From the NCBI GenBank assembly GCA_947449835.1, contig CANFSZ010000016.1, forward strand, positions 1 to 48,609: a DNA stretch of 48,609 nt. The letters run 5' to 3'. This DNA is from Opitutia bacterium. Its GTDB lineage: Bacteria > Verrucomicrobiota > Verrucomicrobiia > Opitutales > Opitutaceae. Below are positions 9,058-17,243 of the stretch, piece by piece (the stretch's first letter is position 1; each line of letters starts with the position of its first letter). The position numbers and the translations under genes are program-made. Under the pieces are notes generated by a model, which saw only the letters and a list, made by a program, of their open reading frames with translations, searched no databases and was not told where the DNA came from.

Positions 9058-9564
9058 TCAACGCGGCGGCGATTGGTGAGTGGCTTGTTTGACTTGGCTG
9101 ATTTCATCGCGGGTGCGGGCGGCGTCTTCGTAACGCTCGGACTTAATAGCGTCGCTGAGGTCGAGTTCGAGTTTAGAGAGTCGTTCGTGGAGAGTCTGGC
9201 GGGCGAGCGCGGCTTGGGGGATTTTGCCCGTGTGTTTGGTGCCCTTGTGCATGCCGTCGAGCATCGGCTCGAGCATGCCCTTGAATGCGTCGTAACAAGC
9301 CGGGCAACCGAAGCGGCCGTGCTTCTTAAAATCAGCCTGGGTAAAACCGCAGGATTCGCAGCGCATCGCTCCGGGAGCAACCTCGGGGTTTAACGAGGCT
9401 TTAAGCAAGAGATCCGAAAGTGAAAAACCGCTTGGGTCGGTGACGCCCTTGGCCTGCGCACAGGCTTCGCAGAGGTCCACCTTGTGCACTTTGTTGCTCA
9501 CGATTTGAGTGAGGTGCACCGTGGCTGGCTTATCACAGAGGTCGCATTTTAAGGGATTGGCCAT
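9058..9564 (-). CDS. mcsA: McsA, zinc-finger activator of McsB
   Basis: McsA binds and activates the arginine kinase McsB. The 168-residue protein has four CxxC pairs: C7/C10 (CDLC), C32/C35 (CEAC), C69/C72 (CESC) and C87/C90 (CPAC), consistent with two zinc sites. The C-terminus has a UVR motif (LELDLSDAIKSERYEDAAR, about residues 128-160). The start at 9564 (MANPLKCDLCDKPATVHLT) fits the family. It is the first gene of the operon. Outside the Firmicutes this family is often labelled only 'UvrB/UvrC motif-containing protein', but the arrangement with mcsB and clpC makes McsA the best reading. Confidence 0.93.
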   Translation of the reverse strand: MANPLKCDLCDKPATVHLTQIVSNKVHKVDLCEACAQAKGVTDPSGFSLSDLLLKASLNPEVAPGAMRCESCGFTQADFKKHGRFGCPACYDAFKGMLEPMLDGMHKGTKHTGKIPQAALARQTLHERLSKLELDLSDAIKSERYEDAARTRDEISQVKQATHQSPPR

Positions 9565-9696
9565 GGCTCGATAGAAGAATCTAACTAGGAATATGCCGTG
9601 AGCCCGCACTCTGGCAAGTGCGAGGCACGAAGAATATCGGGATCAACAGCACGCGGGCGACGCGTCCCGAGAAAGGTAGAAGCGGAGGAAATGGCG

Positions 9697-10563
9697 TCAG
9701 ATCCGCGTGCCTTCGACCAAGACTCGCCGGCGGAATGCCGCGAGGACGCGTTGCGTAATAGAGCCGGGCTTACCTTCGCCGATCACGCGACCATCGAGTT
9801 TGACGACTGGGATGACCTCAGCGCCGGAGCCGGTGAGGAAACATTCGTCGGCACACCAGATGTCGTAACGCGTCATATCACTCTCGCGCAGCGGGACGCC
9901 GATTTCGGCGGCGATATCAATCACCGTATCGCGCGTGATGCCCTTGAGGGCGCCTTGCGACGAGGAAGGAGTGATGATCGTGCCCTTGTGCACGATGAAG
10001 ACGTTATCCGCGGTACATTCAGCGACGTAGCCCTGCTCGTTCAACATGATCGCCTCGAGCGCACCAAACTGCTTGGCCTCGATCTTGCCGAGGATGTTGT
10101 TGAGGTAGTTCAGGGATTTGATCGTGGCCGGCAACGCCGCCGGGCCGATGCGACGCGTGGGCACGGTGACGATTGCGAGGCCGTTGTCGTAGTGTTCCTG
10201 CGGGTAGAGGGAAATCTTGCTGGCGATGATGAAAATCGAGGGTTTCGGGCAGAGCCAAGGCGCCAACCCGAGATCGCCCACGCCACGCGTGATCACCAAC
10301 CGGATGTAGGCGTCCGTGAGACCGTTTTGACGGCAGGTCTCGCAGGTCAGTTCACGCAATTCCGCGCGGGTATGCGGCATTTGTAGCATGATCGCCTTGG
10401 CGGAATACTCCAGGCGCTCCAAGTGCTCCTCTAGCCGGAAAATGTTACCCCCATATAAACGGATGCCCTCAAAGACGCCGTCGCCATAAAGCAGACCGTG
10501 ATCAAACACGGACACCTTGGCCTCGGAGGAATCGACGAATTTACCATCCAGATAGATCTTCAT
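9697..10563 (-). CDS. ilvE: Branched-chain amino acid aminotransferase (class IV PLP)
   Basis: This fold-type IV PLP enzyme should transfer the amino group between glutamate and the 2-oxo acids of valine, leucine and isoleucine. The 288-residue protein begins MKIYLDGKFV and shows FDHGLLYGDGVFEGIR (20-35), RGVGDLGLAP, the PLP lysine K149 in ATIKSLNYLNN, and the phosphate-binding ITRDTVIDIA and LTGSGAEVIPV segments. Length and motifs fit IlvE; a D-amino acid aminotransferase or aminodeoxychorismate lyase is less likely but shares the fold. It is separated from mcsA by about 130 bases containing no gene, with one small hairpin near 9605-9622, and is divergent from the prepilin-like gene. Confidence 0.88.
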   Translation of the reverse strand: MKIYLDGKFVDSSEAKVSVFDHGLLYGDGVFEGIRLYGGNIFRLEEHLERLEYSAKAIMLQMPHTRAELRELTCETCRQNGLTDAYIRLVITRGVGDLGLAPWLCPKPSIFIIASKISLYPQEHYDNGLAIVTVPTRRIGPAALPATIKSLNYLNNILGKIEAKQFGALEAIMLNEQGYVAECTADNVFIVHKGTIITPSSSQGALKGITRDTVIDIAAEIGVPLRESDMTRYDIWCADECFLTGSGAEVIPVVKLDGRVIGEGKPGSITQRVLAAFRRRVLVEGTRI

Positions 10564-10687
10564 CCTGACAACGTAGGGCGCGCGCAAAAGCTTTGTCCAG
10601 TCCGAGTGCGCGATATTCTGCTTGAGCTCCACCGGGTTCGCGCAATTTTCAACCAGACTTTACCCTACCCGCTAAACCAACCCTCCC

Positions 10688-11452
10688 ATGCGTATCTCCG
10701 CTAAAAACAAGACCGCCGGCTTCACCCTCATCGAATTGCTAACGGTCATCGCGATCATCGGCATCCTCGCTGCCATCATCATCCCCACAGTCGGCACCGT
10801 ACGTGAAAAAGCCCAACGCGCCGTCGATTCTAATAATATCCGCGAAGTCCTCAAGGCCGCGCAAATTTACGCCGGAGACAACAACGACCGCCTACCCGAC
10901 CCCCAGACCAGCACCACGCTAATTACCGGTGGAACCGCCGTCTACCGCTGGCCGGGCATCCTCGCCAAAAACAACATCCTCACCGATCCCGCCTTCTACT
11001 TCGCGAAAAACGATCCGCTTTATCCCGCCACGGTCCCCACCGTGATTCTTCGCGCCGGCGTCGCCGCGCGCAACCAGATGGACACGACCTTCATCGCTTC
11101 GACGATCTCGTTGGAATTCGTCGGCGGCGTTAAAATGAGCGATACGGCCACCACGCCCGTCGTTTACACCCGCGGCCTGCAGACCGCCGGCACCTGGAAC
11201 GGCACCACCAACGCCACGAACATCGGCGTCTACAAAGATACCGGCGGCTACATCGCCTTCCTCGGCGGTAACGTGAATTTTTATCCTAACACCACGGGCA
11301 TTTTCACCTCTAACGGCAACGGAGCCTCGAAACCCACCAATATTCTTCAATCCATCCCCTACAGTACCGTCGCAGCCAACCGCGCCCGCATCTACGGAGT
11401 AAACTCCATATTGGGCAGCGCAGCCGGCACTGTCGCCGTGCAAGGCCCCTAA
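10688..11452 (+). CDS. Prepilin-type (type II secretion / type IV pilin-like) protein
   Basis: The 254-residue protein begins with a class III signal: a short basic leader MRISAKNKTAG cleaved after Gly11, then FTLIELLTVIAIIGILAAII with Glu at +5. This is the N-methylation and assembly helix of type IV pilins and pseudopilins. The rest (WNGTTNATNIGVYKDTGGYIAFLGGNVNFYP) resembles the DUF1559/H-X9-DG-type secreted prepilin-like proteins abundant in Verrucomicrobia and Planctomycetes, though the exact C-terminal tag is not clear. No pilus assembly genes are nearby. The 124 bases before it are shared with divergent ilvE. It is followed by a strong terminator. Confidence 0.85.
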   Translation: MRISAKNKTAGFTLIELLTVIAIIGILAAIIIPTVGTVREKAQRAVDSNNIREVLKAAQIYAGDNNDRLPDPQTSTTLITGGTAVYRWPGILAKNNILTDPAFYFAKNDPLYPATVPTVILRAGVAARNQMDTTFIASTISLEFVGGVKMSDTATTPVVYTRGLQTAGTWNGTTNATNIGVYKDTGGYIAFLGGNVNFYPNTTGIFTSNGNGASKPTNILQSIPYSTVAANRARIYGVNSILGSAAGTVAVQGP

Positions 11453-11475
11453 TCCCTATCGTTCCGATCCTTTTC

Positions 11476-11510
11476 AAACCCGGCCGCTCCCGCGCGCCGG
11501 GTTTTTTATT
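11476..11510 (+). terminator. Rho-independent terminator after the prepilin-like gene
   Basis: The stem CCCGGC/GCCGGG (11479-11484 with 11496-11501), flanked by AAA and TTT, is followed by TTTTTTATT on the plus strand, 24 bases after the stop codon. Confidence 0.9.
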
Positions 11511-11559
11511 TCCAGCTTTCCCCGCAGCCAGTCGACGATCAGTATCCGTTCACTGTCCC

Positions 11560-13296
11560 ATGTCGCCCGCCGCCTCCGCGCCTACCAGCAACACCACTTA
11601 CATCATCGGCCATAAAAATCCCGATGCTGATTCGATCTGCTCCGCCCTGGCCTATGCGGCGTTTAAAGAGGCCCGCGGGGAAAAAGGCTACATCGCCGCC
11701 CGCTGCGGCAACAGTAACGCCCGCATCGACACCATCCTCTCTCGCTTCGGCCAGTCCCTACCCGTTTATCTGAGCGACGTCTCTCCCCGCGTCCGCGATC
11801 TGATGATTGACGATGTCGTTTCCGTTTCCCCCGACGCCACCTGCGCCGAAGCCCTCGAACTCATCGACCGCCACGACATTCGCCAGCTGCCCGTCATTGA
11901 CTCCGCCCGCCAAGTCATTGGCACGATCTCCCTCGCTCATCTCGGCGGCATTTTCATTCCCCGCCTCAGCGAACCGCGCACCCTCCGCCAGGTAAACTCG
12001 TCCCTCACCCACATCGTTCGCTCGCTCCAAGCCACCGCCCACCACCTCGTCGCCCCCGAGCTAATCGACGAATACTTCATCCGCGTCGGCGCTATGGACG
12101 TCGCCACCTTCTGGACCATTTCCGAACGCGACAACATCCCCGCCAACCGCTCACTCATCATCGTCGGCGACCGCCGCGACATCCAAGCCCGCGCCATCAC
12201 CCTCGGCGTCCGCGCCCTCATCATAACTGGCGGCCTCGGCGTCGACGACGACATCCTCCGCCTCGCCCAAAGCGCCGGCGTCAGCGTCATCAGCAGCCCA
12301 TGGGACTCCGCCACCACTGCCCTCGGCGTCCGCACCGCGACCACGATCGATCGCGTCATCGAGAAACAATTCACCTCGTTCCACCCCGACGCCCGCCTCG
12401 CCGATATCCGCCGCAAAATCTCCGCCATGTCGGCCCCTGCGGCAATGGTGCTCGATGATAACGGCGCCCTGGTCGGCGTGCTTTCCAAGAGCGATATCCT
12501 CAAACCCGTACAAACTCGCCTCGTCCTCGTCGATCACAACGAGATGACGCAAGCCGTCAGCGGCGCCGAGGAAGTCACCATCACGGAGATCATCGACCAC
12601 CACCGCCTCGGCTCGCTCAATACCCCCCAGCCCATCCTATTCATCAACGAACCAGTCGGCTCAACCTGCACCATCATCGCCGATCTCTTCCGCCGCGAAA
12701 ACCTCCAACCGTCCCCTGCCATCGCGGGCATCATGATGTCTGGACTCATCTCCGACACTCTACACCTCAACGGCCCGACCACCACCCGCAAAGACGCGAT
12801 CCTCCTCGCCTGGCTTGCCGAGATCGCCGGCGTAAACTCCAAGCAACTCGCCGACGAAATTTTCAATTCCGGCTCCGTCATCCTCGCTAATCCCCCCGAG
12901 AAAATCGTCCGCTCCGATTTCAAAATTTACGAAGAAGAAGGCCAACGCTTCGCCGTCTCCCAAGTCGAAGAACTCGGCTTCGGTAATTTCTGGCAACACG
13001 CCAACCCCATCTCCGCCGCCCTCCTCAGCCTGCGCGAAGACGAGGGCCTCGCCTTCGCCGCCTTGCTCGTCACCGACATCAACACCCAGAATTCCCTGCT
13101 CTTGGTCAAAGGCGACGCCAGCTTCATCCAACGCATTAGCTACGCGCATGTCGAACAGGATGAAATCTTCGACCTCCCCGGTATCGTGAGTCGTAAAAAA
13201 CAGCTCATACCCTACCTCACGAGCCTGCTGAAAGAAATGGGCGCTGACGGCAACGCCCCTAACACTCGCAGCAAAGCTAAATCCGCCAAACGATAG
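11560..13296 (+). CDS. ppaC: Family II inorganic pyrophosphatase with CBS and DRTGG domains
   Basis: This is a cytoplasmic Mn/Co-dependent enzyme hydrolysing pyrophosphate. The 578-residue protein has the N-terminal DHH-type motif GHKNPDADSICSA (17-29), then two CBS motifs (VSPDATCAEALELIDRHDI) interrupted by a DRTGG-like domain (RSLIIVGDRRDIQARA). The catalytic core then resumes with VDHNE, IIDHHRLG and GLISDTL, and the DHHA2 domain ends with SRKKQLIPYL. Plain family II enzymes are about 310 residues, so the insert of about 250 residues marks the nucleotide-regulated CBS-PPase type, in which adenine nucleotides and, with DRTGG, diadenosine polyphosphates tune activity. The ATG at 11560 precedes a disordered leader of about 12 residues. 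Confidence 0.93.
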   Translation: MSPAASAPTSNTTYIIGHKNPDADSICSALAYAAFKEARGEKGYIAARCGNSNARIDTILSRFGQSLPVYLSDVSPRVRDLMIDDVVSVSPDATCAEALELIDRHDIRQLPVIDSARQVIGTISLAHLGGIFIPRLSEPRTLRQVNSSLTHIVRSLQATAHHLVAPELIDEYFIRVGAMDVATFWTISERDNIPANRSLIIVGDRRDIQARAITLGVRALIITGGLGVDDDILRLAQSAGVSVISSPWDSATTALGVRTATTIDRVIEKQFTSFHPDARLADIRRKISAMSAPAAMVLDDNGALVGVLSKSDILKPVQTRLVLVDHNEMTQAVSGAEEVTITEIIDHHRLGSLNTPQPILFINEPVGSTCTIIADLFRRENLQPSPAIAGIMMSGLISDTLHLNGPTTTRKDAILLAWLAEIAGVNSKQLADEIFNSGSVILANPPEKIVRSDFKIYEEEGQRFAVSQVEELGFGNFWQHANPISAALLSLREDEGLAFAALLVTDINTQNSLLLVKGDASFIQRISYAHVEQDEIFDLPGIVSRKKQLIPYLTSLLKEMGADGNAPNTRSKAKSAKR

Positions 13297-13320
13297 TAAC
13301 CTCGCGCCGCCAAGCCTGAG

Positions 13321-13350
13321 GACCGCATCGCATCCTGCACGGATGCGGTC
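13321..13350. terminator. Intergenic hairpin between convergent genes (possible terminator)
   Basis: A perfect 9-bp inverted repeat GACCGCATC/GATGCGGTC (13321-13329 with 13342-13350) lies between the convergent pyrophosphatase and lipoamide dehydrogenase genes. Neither side has a U-tract, so intrinsic termination is only suggested by position. Confidence 0.45.
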
Positions 13351-13374
13351 TGATCCAAGCGCCAAAAAACGCGC

Positions 13375-14772
13375 TCAGATATGGATCGCTTCGCCGGTGA
13401 CCGCCGCCGCGGCCTCCATGTTGGCTTCGCTCAACGTCGGATGAGCGTGGATCGTGTGGTGAATCTCATCGACCGAAGCCTCGAGATCCATCGCCAAACC
13501 ATACTCCGCGATCAACTCCGTGGCCTCGGCCCCGATGATGTGCGCGCCGTAAATTTCGCCCGTCTTCGCATCGGCGATGACTTTGACGAAACCTTCGCTC
13601 TCCGCCGCCGCGACCGCCTTGCCGGAGGCCGTGAACGGGAATTTTCCGACCTTATAAGAAAGCCCTTTTTCCTTCGCGGCTTTCTCCGTGAGACCCGTGC
13701 TCGCGACCTGCGGCTGACAATACGTGCAGCCTGGGAAATTCTTCACCCGCTTCGGATGCCCGTGGCCAAACATACCATTGACCGCGTTGATCGCTTCAAA
13801 CGTCGCCACGTGCGCGAGCCACGGCGGCCCGATGATATCGCCGGCCGCATAAACGCCCTTGATGCTCGTCTGATAATCGTCGCCGACTTTTAGGTAGGAG
13901 CGATCCAGCTCGGGTTTGAGATTGGCGGCAAACGCGCCTTCGAGATTCGCCACCACGCCGATCGCCGACAACAAAACCTCGGCCTCAACTTCGGTCTTCT
14001 GGTCGCCCGCTACGAGATCGACCTTAACCGAGTTTTTGCCGACGCGGAAATTCTCGCACTTCGTGTTCGTGTGCAAAGCCACGCCTTGCTTCTCGAACGA
14101 ACGCGCAAGCGTCTTGGCCACTTCTTCGTCCTCGACGGGTAGAATCTGCGGCAACATCTCGACGAGCGTCACTTTTGATCCGAAGGAATTATAAAGGTAC
14201 GCGAACTCCACGCCGATCGCACCCGCGCCCACGATGATGATCGACTTGGGTAACTTCAGATTAGCAAGCGCCTCGCGCGAAGTCATCACCCGCACGCCGT
14301 CAAATTCGAGCCCAGGAATCCGGCGCATCTTGCAACCGGTGGCGACGAGCACGTTTTTGGCTTTGAGATATTTTCCGGTGTGTTCGCCTTCGGTGATCGT
14401 CACCATACCCGGCGCCGTCACCTGCGCTCGACCGACGAAGTAATCGACCTTGTTCTTCTTAAACAAAAACTCGATGCCCTTGGCCATCTGGCCCGCCACG
14501 CCGCGCGAACGCTCCATGACTTTGGCGAAATCAAAACCCACGTCTTTTACGGAAATGCCGTAAGCGTCGGCCTTTTTGATTTTCTGGAAAAGCTCCGCGC
14601 TCTTCAGCAACGCCTTGGTCGGGATACAGCCCCAGTTAAGGCACGTGCCGCCCGCGCGCTCCATCTCGATGCACGCGACTTTCTTGCCGAGTTGTCCGGC
14701 GCGGATCGCACCCGCGTAGCCCGCTGGGCCACCGCCAATGACAACGAGATCGTATTCCATGGATTCTGCCAT
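13375..14772 (-). CDS. lpdA: Dihydrolipoyl dehydrogenase (E3)
   Basis: This FAD enzyme reoxidises the lipoyl groups of 2-oxo acid dehydrogenase and glycine cleavage complexes with NAD+. The 465-residue protein shows the FAD motif VVIGGGPAGYAGAIRA, the redox disulfide GGTCLNWGC (C44/C49), the NAD motif IIVGAGAIGVEFAYLYNSFG, a second FAD-contact YAAGDI, and the interface HAHPTLSE with catalytic H444/E449. The ATG at 14772 has AGG nine bases upstream; TTG at 14787 and ATG at 14760 are alternatives. No E1 or E2 gene is adjacent, so the complex it serves cannot be stated. It is convergent with the pyrophosphatase. Confidence 0.96.
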   Translation of the reverse strand: MAESMEYDLVVIGGGPAGYAGAIRAGQLGKKVACIEMERAGGTCLNWGCIPTKALLKSAELFQKIKKADAYGISVKDVGFDFAKVMERSRGVAGQMAKGIEFLFKKNKVDYFVGRAQVTAPGMVTITEGEHTGKYLKAKNVLVATGCKMRRIPGLEFDGVRVMTSREALANLKLPKSIIIVGAGAIGVEFAYLYNSFGSKVTLVEMLPQILPVEDEEVAKTLARSFEKQGVALHTNTKCENFRVGKNSVKVDLVAGDQKTEVEAEVLLSAIGVVANLEGAFAANLKPELDRSYLKVGDDYQTSIKGVYAAGDIIGPPWLAHVATFEAINAVNGMFGHGHPKRVKNFPGCTYCQPQVASTGLTEKAAKEKGLSYKVGKFPFTASGKAVAAAESEGFVKVIADAKTGEIYGAHIIGAEATELIAEYGLAMDLEASVDEIHHTIHAHPTLSEANMEAAAAVTGEAIHI

Positions 14773-14823
14773 GTCGCCAACCTGCAATCGCCTCCACCTC
14801 CGTCAAACGGAAACTCCGCCTCT

Positions 14824-15252
14824 TTAAATATCAATCACGTCAGCCGGCTTTTCTTTTTTAGCCCGCGCCGGGCTGCCGCCACCACCACCCGGCCCCCGCG
14901 GACCGCGCGTAAACACATTCAAAATCAGATTCGTCACGCTCACGACAATCGCGCCGCCCACCGCCGACCAAAAGCTCGCCACGTAAAAACCGTCTACCAA
15001 CCTCGCCACCAGCAAGAACAACAAGGCATTGATCACGACCATCCCCAAGCCCAAGGTGAGCAAAATGAAGGGCAGCGTAAACAGCACCATCAACGGCTTC
15101 AGGATCGCGTTGAAGAAACTCAACAACACGACCACGACCAACAACGTGGAACCACTGTCGCAGCGGATGCCGATCCCGAGTTTGGTTGCGAGCATCACGC
15201 CGAGCGCGAGGATCGACCAACGCATGAACAGTTGCGATAACGCCGAATTCAT
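14824..15252 (-). CDS. Phage-holin-4 family (PF04020-like) small membrane protein
   Basis: The 142-residue protein has four hydrophobic segments: about 8-25, 32-50 (STLLVVVVLLSFFNAILK), 55-84 (FTLPFILLTLGLGMVVINALL) and 92-115. The conserved core PLMVLFTLPFILLTLGL is typical of the YvlD/'phage holin family 4' group. The C-terminus is Gly-rich and then basic and acidic (KKEKPADVIDI). Despite the name, these chromosomal proteins are not tied to prophage, and there are no phage genes here. The function is unknown. It is divergent from the glycosyltransferase, with 35 bases between their starts, and lies 51 bases upstream of lpdA in the same direction. Confidence 0.8.
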   Translation of the reverse strand: MNSALSQLFMRWSILALGVMLATKLGIGIRCDSGSTLLVVVVLLSFFNAILKPLMVLFTLPFILLTLGLGMVVINALLFLLVARLVDGFYVASFWSAVGGAIVVSVTNLILNVFTRGPRGPGGGGGSPARAKKEKPADVIDI

Positions 15253-15287
15253 AGTCCGCCACTCTCCGCCTCGCTGATTAACCGGCA

Positions 15288-16394
15288 ATGAAAATTCTCA
15301 TCGTCCAAGACTACCTCCGCAGCGGCGGCACGGAGCGCCAATCCGTTCTCCTCGCGAACGCGTTGAGCGCGGCCGGTCACGCCACTACGCTTTTGGCATT
15401 TCGGCCCCAGGGCGCTTTGCACCGCACGCTCGCGCCGACTGTGAAGTATCGTGCACTACAGTCATTTGACATGCGTCTCGACTGGTTCGCCCCCGGATTA
15501 TTTAACGCCGTCGAGGCGATCACGCCTGACCTCATTTTGTGCATGGGTCGCATGGCGAATTGTTACGCGTTTACCCTGCGCAATCTCGTGCAAGATCGCT
15601 GGCCGCAAACCGCCGTGGTCGCCACCATGCGTACCGGCAAGGAGCTGCCCTACTTCTATAGGCGGTCTCTGCGCGCAGCTACTCATATCGTCGCCAACAG
15701 CCACGAGGCTCGCGCCACACTCACCGATCGTTACGAAATTCCCGCGGATAAAATCTCCGTCATCCTTAACTCCCTCGTTTTCCCCGCCTCCGCCGCACCT
15801 GACTCGGCGACCGCCCTTCGCGCCCAGCACGGCGCCACCGCCTCGACGAAGATCTTACTCAACGTCGCCATGTTTCGCCCCGAGAAAAACCAGCGCGAAC
15901 TCATCCACCTCGCCGCTGGAATACCCGGCTTCGCCGATTGGCAACTCTGGCTGGCCGGCGAAGGTCCCGCTCGCGTCGCATGTGAACAACTCGCCGCCAA
16001 GCTCGGCCTGACCGAGCGCGTACGTTTCCTCGGTTTTCTGCGCGATCCCGCCCCACTTTACGCCGCGGCCGACATCGCCGTCCACGCCTCCGCCAGCGAA
16101 TCGTTGTCCAATTTTCTCATCGAGGCCCAAGCCCACGGCCTGCCCGCCGTCGCCTACGCCGCGCAGGGCATCGGCGAATGTTTTATCCCCGGTCAGACCG
16201 GCTGGGTCATCGCCCGCGACGACCGTGCCGCTTTCCACGCTGCCCTCGCCCCGCTTTTTCAAATCTCAGAATCCGCCCGCGCCGAGTTGGCGACCGCCGC
16301 GCGCACCTACGCCCGCACGACCTTCGATCCCGGCCGCCAAGTCACGGCGTACCTCGACCTCTTCGCCCGCCTTCATCCCCGCGCCCAACCATGA
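15288..16394 (+). CDS. GT4-family glycosyltransferase
   Basis: The 368-residue protein has two Rossmann-like domains of the GT-B fold. The N-terminus MKILIVQDYLRSGGTERQS is a Glyco_transf_4 start with the acceptor-side GGTE motif. The C-terminal donor domain contains NVAMFRPEKNQRELI, LAGEGP, VRFLGFLRDPAPLYAAADI, and the EX7E-type ASESLSNFLIEAQAHGLPAV. These retaining enzymes transfer a sugar from a nucleotide donor, often in polysaccharide or lipid-glycan synthesis; donor and acceptor cannot be read from sequence. No other glycan genes are adjacent. The stop codon overlaps the start of the DeoR-type regulator (ATGA at 16391-16394), implying translational coupling. Confidence 0.88.
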   Translation: MKILIVQDYLRSGGTERQSVLLANALSAAGHATTLLAFRPQGALHRTLAPTVKYRALQSFDMRLDWFAPGLFNAVEAITPDLILCMGRMANCYAFTLRNLVQDRWPQTAVVATMRTGKELPYFYRRSLRAATHIVANSHEARATLTDRYEIPADKISVILNSLVFPASAAPDSATALRAQHGATASTKILLNVAMFRPEKNQRELIHLAAGIPGFADWQLWLAGEGPARVACEQLAAKLGLTERVRFLGFLRDPAPLYAAADIAVHASASESLSNFLIEAQAHGLPAVAYAAQGIGECFIPGQTGWVIARDDRAAFHAALAPLFQISESARAELATAARTYARTTFDPGRQVTAYLDLFARLHPRAQP

Positions 16395-17155
16395 CCAACC
16401 AACAGCGCACCGACTCCATCGAACACTATTTGCGCGAGCACAAATACGCGGATCTCCACACGCTCGCCTCGCGCTTCGGCGGCTCGCTTTCCACGGTACG
16501 CCGCGTCCTCGATTCTCTAGAAACTCGCGGCATCGCCCGCCGCCACCACGGCGGCGCCTCTCTCATCGAAACGGATGCCTTTGCCCAAGAATACGATTTC
16601 ATCGCCCGCAACCAACGCCACCCCGACGAGAAATTCGCCATCGCCCGCCTCGTCGCCGACCAAGTCCAACCCGGCATGACCGTCATCCTCGACGGCGGCA
16701 GCACCACCTACGCCGTCGCTCGCTTGCTCGCCGATAAACACCTCCAAGTCATCACCAACTCGCTGCCCATCGCTTCCCTCTTCGGCGAAATCGGCAGCGT
16801 TGAAACCATCGTCACCGGCGGGAGCATTTATAGCCGGCTCGGCGTCTTGGTCGGCCCGTTGTGCGAACAATCTTTTGAGCAAACCCACGCCGACCTCGCG
16901 ATCCTTGGTGGCGCGGGCATCACCGAAAACGGCATCTGGAATCACAACGCCCTCATCGTCGCCGCGCAGCGCAAGATGATCGGCGCCGCCGAGCGCACGA
17001 TCTTCGCCCTCGATAAATCCAAATTTGGGCGCAAGGCGCTCAGCCTCACCACGCCCTTCGACGCTCGTTTCACTATCGTCACCGACACGCGCCCCACGCC
17101 CTCGGTGATCCGCTCCATCAACACCGCCGGCGCCAAACTCACGCTTACGCGCTAG
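16391..17155 (+). CDS. DeoR/GlpR-family transcriptional regulator
   Basis: The 254-residue protein has the DeoR winged helix-turn-helix at residues 3-57 (RTDSIEHYLREHKYADLHTLASRFGGSLSTVRRVLDSLE) and, after RHHGGA, the DeoRC sugar-phosphate-binding domain with LDGGSTTYAVARLL, VITNSLPIAS, GGSIYSRLGVLVGP and the DKSKFGRKA segment. Such regulators are usually repressors released by a phosphorylated sugar. The start overlaps the glycosyltransferase stop codon by four bases; there is no catabolic operon beside it, so the regulated genes are unknown. Longer upstream starts would lie inside the glycosyltransferase gene. Confidence 0.9.
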   Translation: MTNQQRTDSIEHYLREHKYADLHTLASRFGGSLSTVRRVLDSLETRGIARRHHGGASLIETDAFAQEYDFIARNQRHPDEKFAIARLVADQVQPGMTVILDGGSTTYAVARLLADKHLQVITNSLPIASLFGEIGSVETIVTGGSIYSRLGVLVGPLCEQSFEQTHADLAILGGAGITENGIWNHNALIVAAQRKMIGAAERTIFALDKSKFGRKALSLTTPFDARFTIVTDTRPTPSVIRSINTAGAKLTLTR

Positions 17156-17243
17156 TACACGCGCACGCGTCCCACGCCCGTTCGTCTCGCGAACTAACGT
17201 CGGGATTTGCGTTATCAACCGGTCTCTTCATCCGTGCCCATCC

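Noticed and set aside
9605-9622. Hairpin between mcsA and ilvE as a terminator
   Set aside because: The CGCACT/AGTGCG stem is short and lacks a U-tract on either strand.
14824-15252. Prophage remnant (holin)
   Set aside because: The family name includes 'phage holin', but the protein belongs to a widespread chromosomal group and no other phage genes are nearby.
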